A stretch of 8,068 nucleotides of DNA from CAZIRO01 sp964541595 (lineage in GTDB: Bacteria; Acidobacteriota; HRBIN11), in NCBI GenBank assembly GCA_964541595.1, contig CAZIRO010000131.1:1-8068 (forward strand), written 5' to 3'. The position numbers and the translations under genes were made by a program. Positions 5,636 through 8,068 of the stretch are shown piece after piece (within the stretch, counting starts at the first letter, position 1; each line of letters begins with the position of its first letter). The notes beneath the pieces were generated by a model. It saw only the letters and a list, made by a program, of their open reading frames with translations, made no database searches and was not told where the DNA came from.

Positions 5636-6733
5636 GTGTCGCTACCGGATGTCCGATCGTTTCGTGCCCGCCTGCTCGCATGGTTTGACCGTTACCGTCG
5701 TGACCTGCCCTGGCGGCGTTACGCCGATCCGTATCGGATCTGGGTGGCCGAGGTCATGTTGCAGCAGACGCGGGTGGACACCGTGTGCACGTATTACCCC
5801 CGATTCATTCGCCGGTTTCCGACGGTGGAAACACTTGCACGTGCTTCCCTGGACGAGGTGCTGCGTTACTGGCAGGGGTTGGGGTATTACCGCCGGGCCG
5901 TGCATCTGCATGCAGCGGCGCGGAAGATCGTGTGCAATGGTCCAGTCGAGTGGCCTCGCACGGTGGCCGACTGGCAGATGCTGCCCGGTGTGGGACCTTA
6001 CATGGCCCGTGCGATTGTCAGTATGGCGTTTGCCGTCCCCGTCGGGGTCGTCGACGGGAATGTCCGACGCGTCCTGACGCGTCTCACCAGTGCACGCGAT
6101 CCCCGTCCCGGTCAGCTCCAGGCATGGGCGGACACGCTCGTTGATCCGTCCCGTCCCGGGGATTTCAATCAGGCGATGATGGAACTCGGTGCGACCATAT
6201 GCACCCCCCGGCAACCGGACTGTGCTGCGTGTCCGGTACGTGTATTCTGTCGGGCATACGCTACCGGTACGCCGGAACGGGTTCCGGTTTCCCGAAAACG
6301 AACCCCGCAACGCGTTGAACACTGGTGGGTCCTTGGCATCGAATCCGATGACCGATGGCTGCTCGGACGTCGGCACGCGGGACTGCTTCAGCATATGTGG
6401 CTGTTGCCCATGTGGCCCGCCTCTGCCGGGAGATCCGTCAGAGCGCTGCGCGCGCAATGTCCGCTCCTGCGTGATCTGCCGGACCGGAGCCTGGTTCGCC
6501 TGCCGCAGATCCGACATGCGTTCACGCACCGTGTCTGGATCATGGACCCCGTGTATGTGCGCTGGATTGCGGCCGAGCCGATGGACCAATGGGACATCCC
6601 GGAAGTGCCGGATACGGATACCTGGCAATGGGTGCACCGATCGGAACTCGCGCGATTTCCGATCCCGCGCGCGCATCGCAAAGTGCTGGAAACCATGTAT
6701 CATTTACGTGACGGTGTGTTCCGTCTCGGTTGA
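5636..6733 (+). CDS. mutY: A/G-specific adenine DNA glycosylase MutY
   Basis: This 365-residue base-excision repair enzyme removes adenine mispaired with 8-oxoguanine. The catalytic Glu39 lies in AEVMLQQT (38-45). The helix-hairpin-helix is LPGVGPYMARAI (116-127), with Tyr122 as in several bacterial MutY proteins where endonuclease III has Lys. The catalytic Asp140 is in VDGNVRRVL (139-147). The [4Fe-4S] cluster ligands Cys189, Cys196, Cys199 and Cys205 have the expected C-x6-C-x2-C-x5-C spacing. A C-terminal NUDIX-like domain (about 225-355), which recognises 8-oxoguanine, includes HAFTH (295-299). Length is normal. The start is GTG 5636, four bases after the previous stop, with GGTGA (5627-5631) upstream. 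It belongs to the rightward operon with the Fur-family and response-regulator genes. Confidence 0.95.
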   Translation: MSLPDVRSFRARLLAWFDRYRRDLPWRRYADPYRIWVAEVMLQQTRVDTVCTYYPRFIRRFPTVETLARASLDEVLRYWQGLGYYRRAVHLHAAARKIVCNGPVEWPRTVADWQMLPGVGPYMARAIVSMAFAVPVGVVDGNVRRVLTRLTSARDPRPGQLQAWADTLVDPSRPGDFNQAMMELGATICTPRQPDCAACPVRVFCRAYATGTPERVPVSRKRTPQRVEHWWVLGIESDDRWLLGRRHAGLLQHMWLLPMWPASAGRSVRALRAQCPLLRDLPDRSLVRLPQIRHAFTHRVWIMDPVYVRWIAAEPMDQWDIPEVPDTDTWQWVHRSELARFPIPRAHRKVLETMYHLRDGVFRLG

Positions 6734-6744
6734 GGTGTGGAACC

Positions 6745-8068
6745 ATGCGTGATCGATCAAAATGGAAACGGCTCGTCTGGGTGCTGGGCAGTCCCGTGCG
6801 ACAGTGCCCGCGCTGCAGGCGAGATCTGCATGTCGTGTCGACCGCCACGCTACACTACGGCAATGTGCAGCCACCGCTGACCGTCCGGTGCGACGGGCAG
6901 GAATGCCGGAAATGTCGCACACTGTATGTCGATATCGATCACCTGCTGGCGATCATGCAGCCGGAACATGCGGATGTCCTGGACCGGATGGATCGCGTGG
7001 AGGTCAACGGGTGTACGCTGGCCGTTGCAACATACCTGGATGAGGGTGTGTTTCTCGAATGGCAACGGATCATTCCCGAATGGCAGGACGTGTTTCGACG
7101 CGCGCTTTCTACATCGATGTACGATCTTCGACAGGCGCCGGACATAACTCCAGAAGAGTTTCGTCGGCTCCCCCCGGCGGGAGATTGGTCGCTCGTGGTC
7201 GTCCCGATGGAGTGGACCGTGGAATCGGAGGAGGATCCTTACGCACGCTTGGGATACGGGATATACATCATCGGTGAGAACCGCGAGGTTCGCAGTGCGG
7301 GGTTCGCATACTTCTCCGACCTGACCCCCGAATCGTATCGGAATCTGGTGCTCCGGGCTGCAGTGGATCCCATGGTGCCGTATACACCCGGTCGCCCGGT
7401 GGTGTTGCGTGTGAGTCCGCAGATACCGCTGGAGGACCTGCGCGCCGTCCTGCGACCGTACGGCGTGAGTATCGTACGCGCCAACCTGCGTCCGCTGGAG
7501 ACCTTCTTTCAACAGAAAGAGGAGTTCACGGAGGACTACTTCCGGCGAGAATCGGAAGAAGTCGTGCAGGGATATTTCCGGACGGCAAAACGGTTCCTCC
7601 GGCTGCGTCCTTGGGAGTTGCTGACACCCGCGCTGCCCGTTGCGATCGAGATCGACACTACGTATTTCGGATACGTCATGCTGTCCGCCATCGAGGAGGA
7701 GCATGTCGTGGTCGTGGGAATATTTCCGGATTGGCTGAGTTACTGTCAGGCGCTCCACACCCCGATGACACAGGATGTATTTGAAATCATACTGCAGCGA
7801 TTGGGTGAGGTCGACCAGATCGTTCCGATAGATCCCGGAGACGTCCTGTCCGTTGCGGACGGCGACTTTTTGTTGCGATTGCACTGCCTGGAAGATGTAC
7901 CCGCGCCTGCGTTCCTTCCGGTGCGGGTCACACCCGAAGGCGCCCGGGTGCCCACGCATCCGCTGGCATACTACTGGGCGGTTTTGAAGGCGCTGCTCCA
8001 TGTGACCCGTCGGTTTTTTCAGATTGACCTCTCCACGCCGTTGGACGCACTGCTGCGTGAGTTCCCGT
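6745..8068 (+). CDS. Zinc-ribbon protein of unknown function, cut by the window end
   Basis: At least 441 residues are encoded with no stop before the edge. The start is ATG 6745, 11 bases after the mutY stop, with GAGGTG (6732-6737) seven bases upstream. The N-terminus has a zinc-ribbon pattern: Cys21-x2-Cys24, then Cys54-x2-Cys57, with an extra Cys49. From about 193 to 260 there is a module with the pattern GRPVVLRV...LEDLRAVLRPYGVSIV...LRPLETFF. From about 272 to 340 there is another, FRTAKRFLRLRPWELL followed by GYVMLSAIEEEHVVVVGIF. From memory these two resemble the uncharacterised domains DUF6930 and DUF7309 respectively, which often occur together; this needs a profile search. No enzyme motif, signal peptide or membrane helix is visible. 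It is probably the last gene seen of the rightward operon. Confidence 0.75.
   Translation, partial: MRDRSKWKRLVWVLGSPVRQCPRCRRDLHVVSTATLHYGNVQPPLTVRCDGQECRKCRTLYVDIDHLLAIMQPEHADVLDRMDRVEVNGCTLAVATYLDEGVFLEWQRIIPEWQDVFRRALSTSMYDLRQAPDITPEEFRRLPPAGDWSLVVVPMEWTVESEEDPYARLGYGIYIIGENREVRSAGFAYFSDLTPESYRNLVLRAAVDPMVPYTPGRPVVLRVSPQIPLEDLRAVLRPYGVSIVRANLRPLETFFQQKEEFTEDYFRRESEEVVQGYFRTAKRFLRLRPWELLTPALPVAIEIDTTYFGYVMLSAIEEEHVVVVGIFPDWLSYCQALHTPMTQDVFEIILQRLGEVDQIVPIDPGDVLSVADGDFLLRLHCLEDVPAPAFLPVRVTPEGARVPTHPLAYYWAVLKALLHVTRRFFQIDLSTPLDALLREFP

Noticed and set aside
5642..6703. Long antisense open frames opposite mutY, and similarly at 6850-8001, 4861-5619, 1637-2506 and 528-1331.
   Set aside because: Each mirrors a well-supported gene on the plus strand, has low-complexity His/Arg/Pro-rich translation and no recognisable motif. 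They arise from GC-rich codon use.
1..8068. CRISPR arrays, tRNA/rRNA genes, insertion sequences and phage genes.
   Set aside because: I saw no regularly spaced long repeats, no tRNA-like cloverleaf, no transposase or integrase motif and no phage protein.

Overview
This is bacterial DNA. It is visibly GC-rich (high-50s percent by eye), densely coded, with sigma70-type -10 elements (TATAAT), Shine-Dalgarno sites and frequent GTG starts. The species cannot be named from the sequence. A THEP1-type NTPase and a short core-type methionine synthase are common in, though not restricted to, thermophilic and deep-branching lineages. My best guess is an uncultivated, possibly thermophilic bacterium, held weakly.

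Positions 1-287 are non-coding. They hold a degenerate seven-base repeat tract (about 13-88), a stretch with nothing recognisable (89-158), a good sigma70 promoter (159-186), and a compact leader made almost entirely of two adjacent hairpins. The loop of the second hairpin is complementary to the start codon of the first gene, which predicts a translation-controlling pseudoknot. The leader precedes two tandem, start/stop-overlapping MetE-like genes (288-1346 and 1343-2374). The second has the full zinc site of a core methionine synthase. The first is a paralogue that has lost most of that site. After a 79-base gap with a small inverted repeat comes a THEP1-like nucleoside triphosphatase (2454-3014).

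The THEP1 gene meets a minus-strand SRPBCC/START-like gene (3009-3506) tail to tail, with overlapping stop codons. The SRPBCC gene diverges from a rightward operon across an intergenic region that contains a perfectly palindromic -10 box (ATTATAAT), which could serve both directions.

The rightward operon runs to the window's end with overlaps or gaps of only a few bases: a TPR lipoprotein (3628-4488), a Fur-family iron-type repressor (4466-4870), an OmpR/PhoB-type response regulator without its kinase (4876-5631), the adenine glycosylase MutY (5636-6733), and a zinc-ribbon protein of unknown function cut by the window edge (6745-8068). Metal-responsive regulation, signal reception and repair of oxidised guanine mispairs in one transcript suggest an iron/oxidative-stress theme, but that is inference from gene order. 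The most unusual part of the window is the structured leader plus the asymmetric pair of MetE-like genes.
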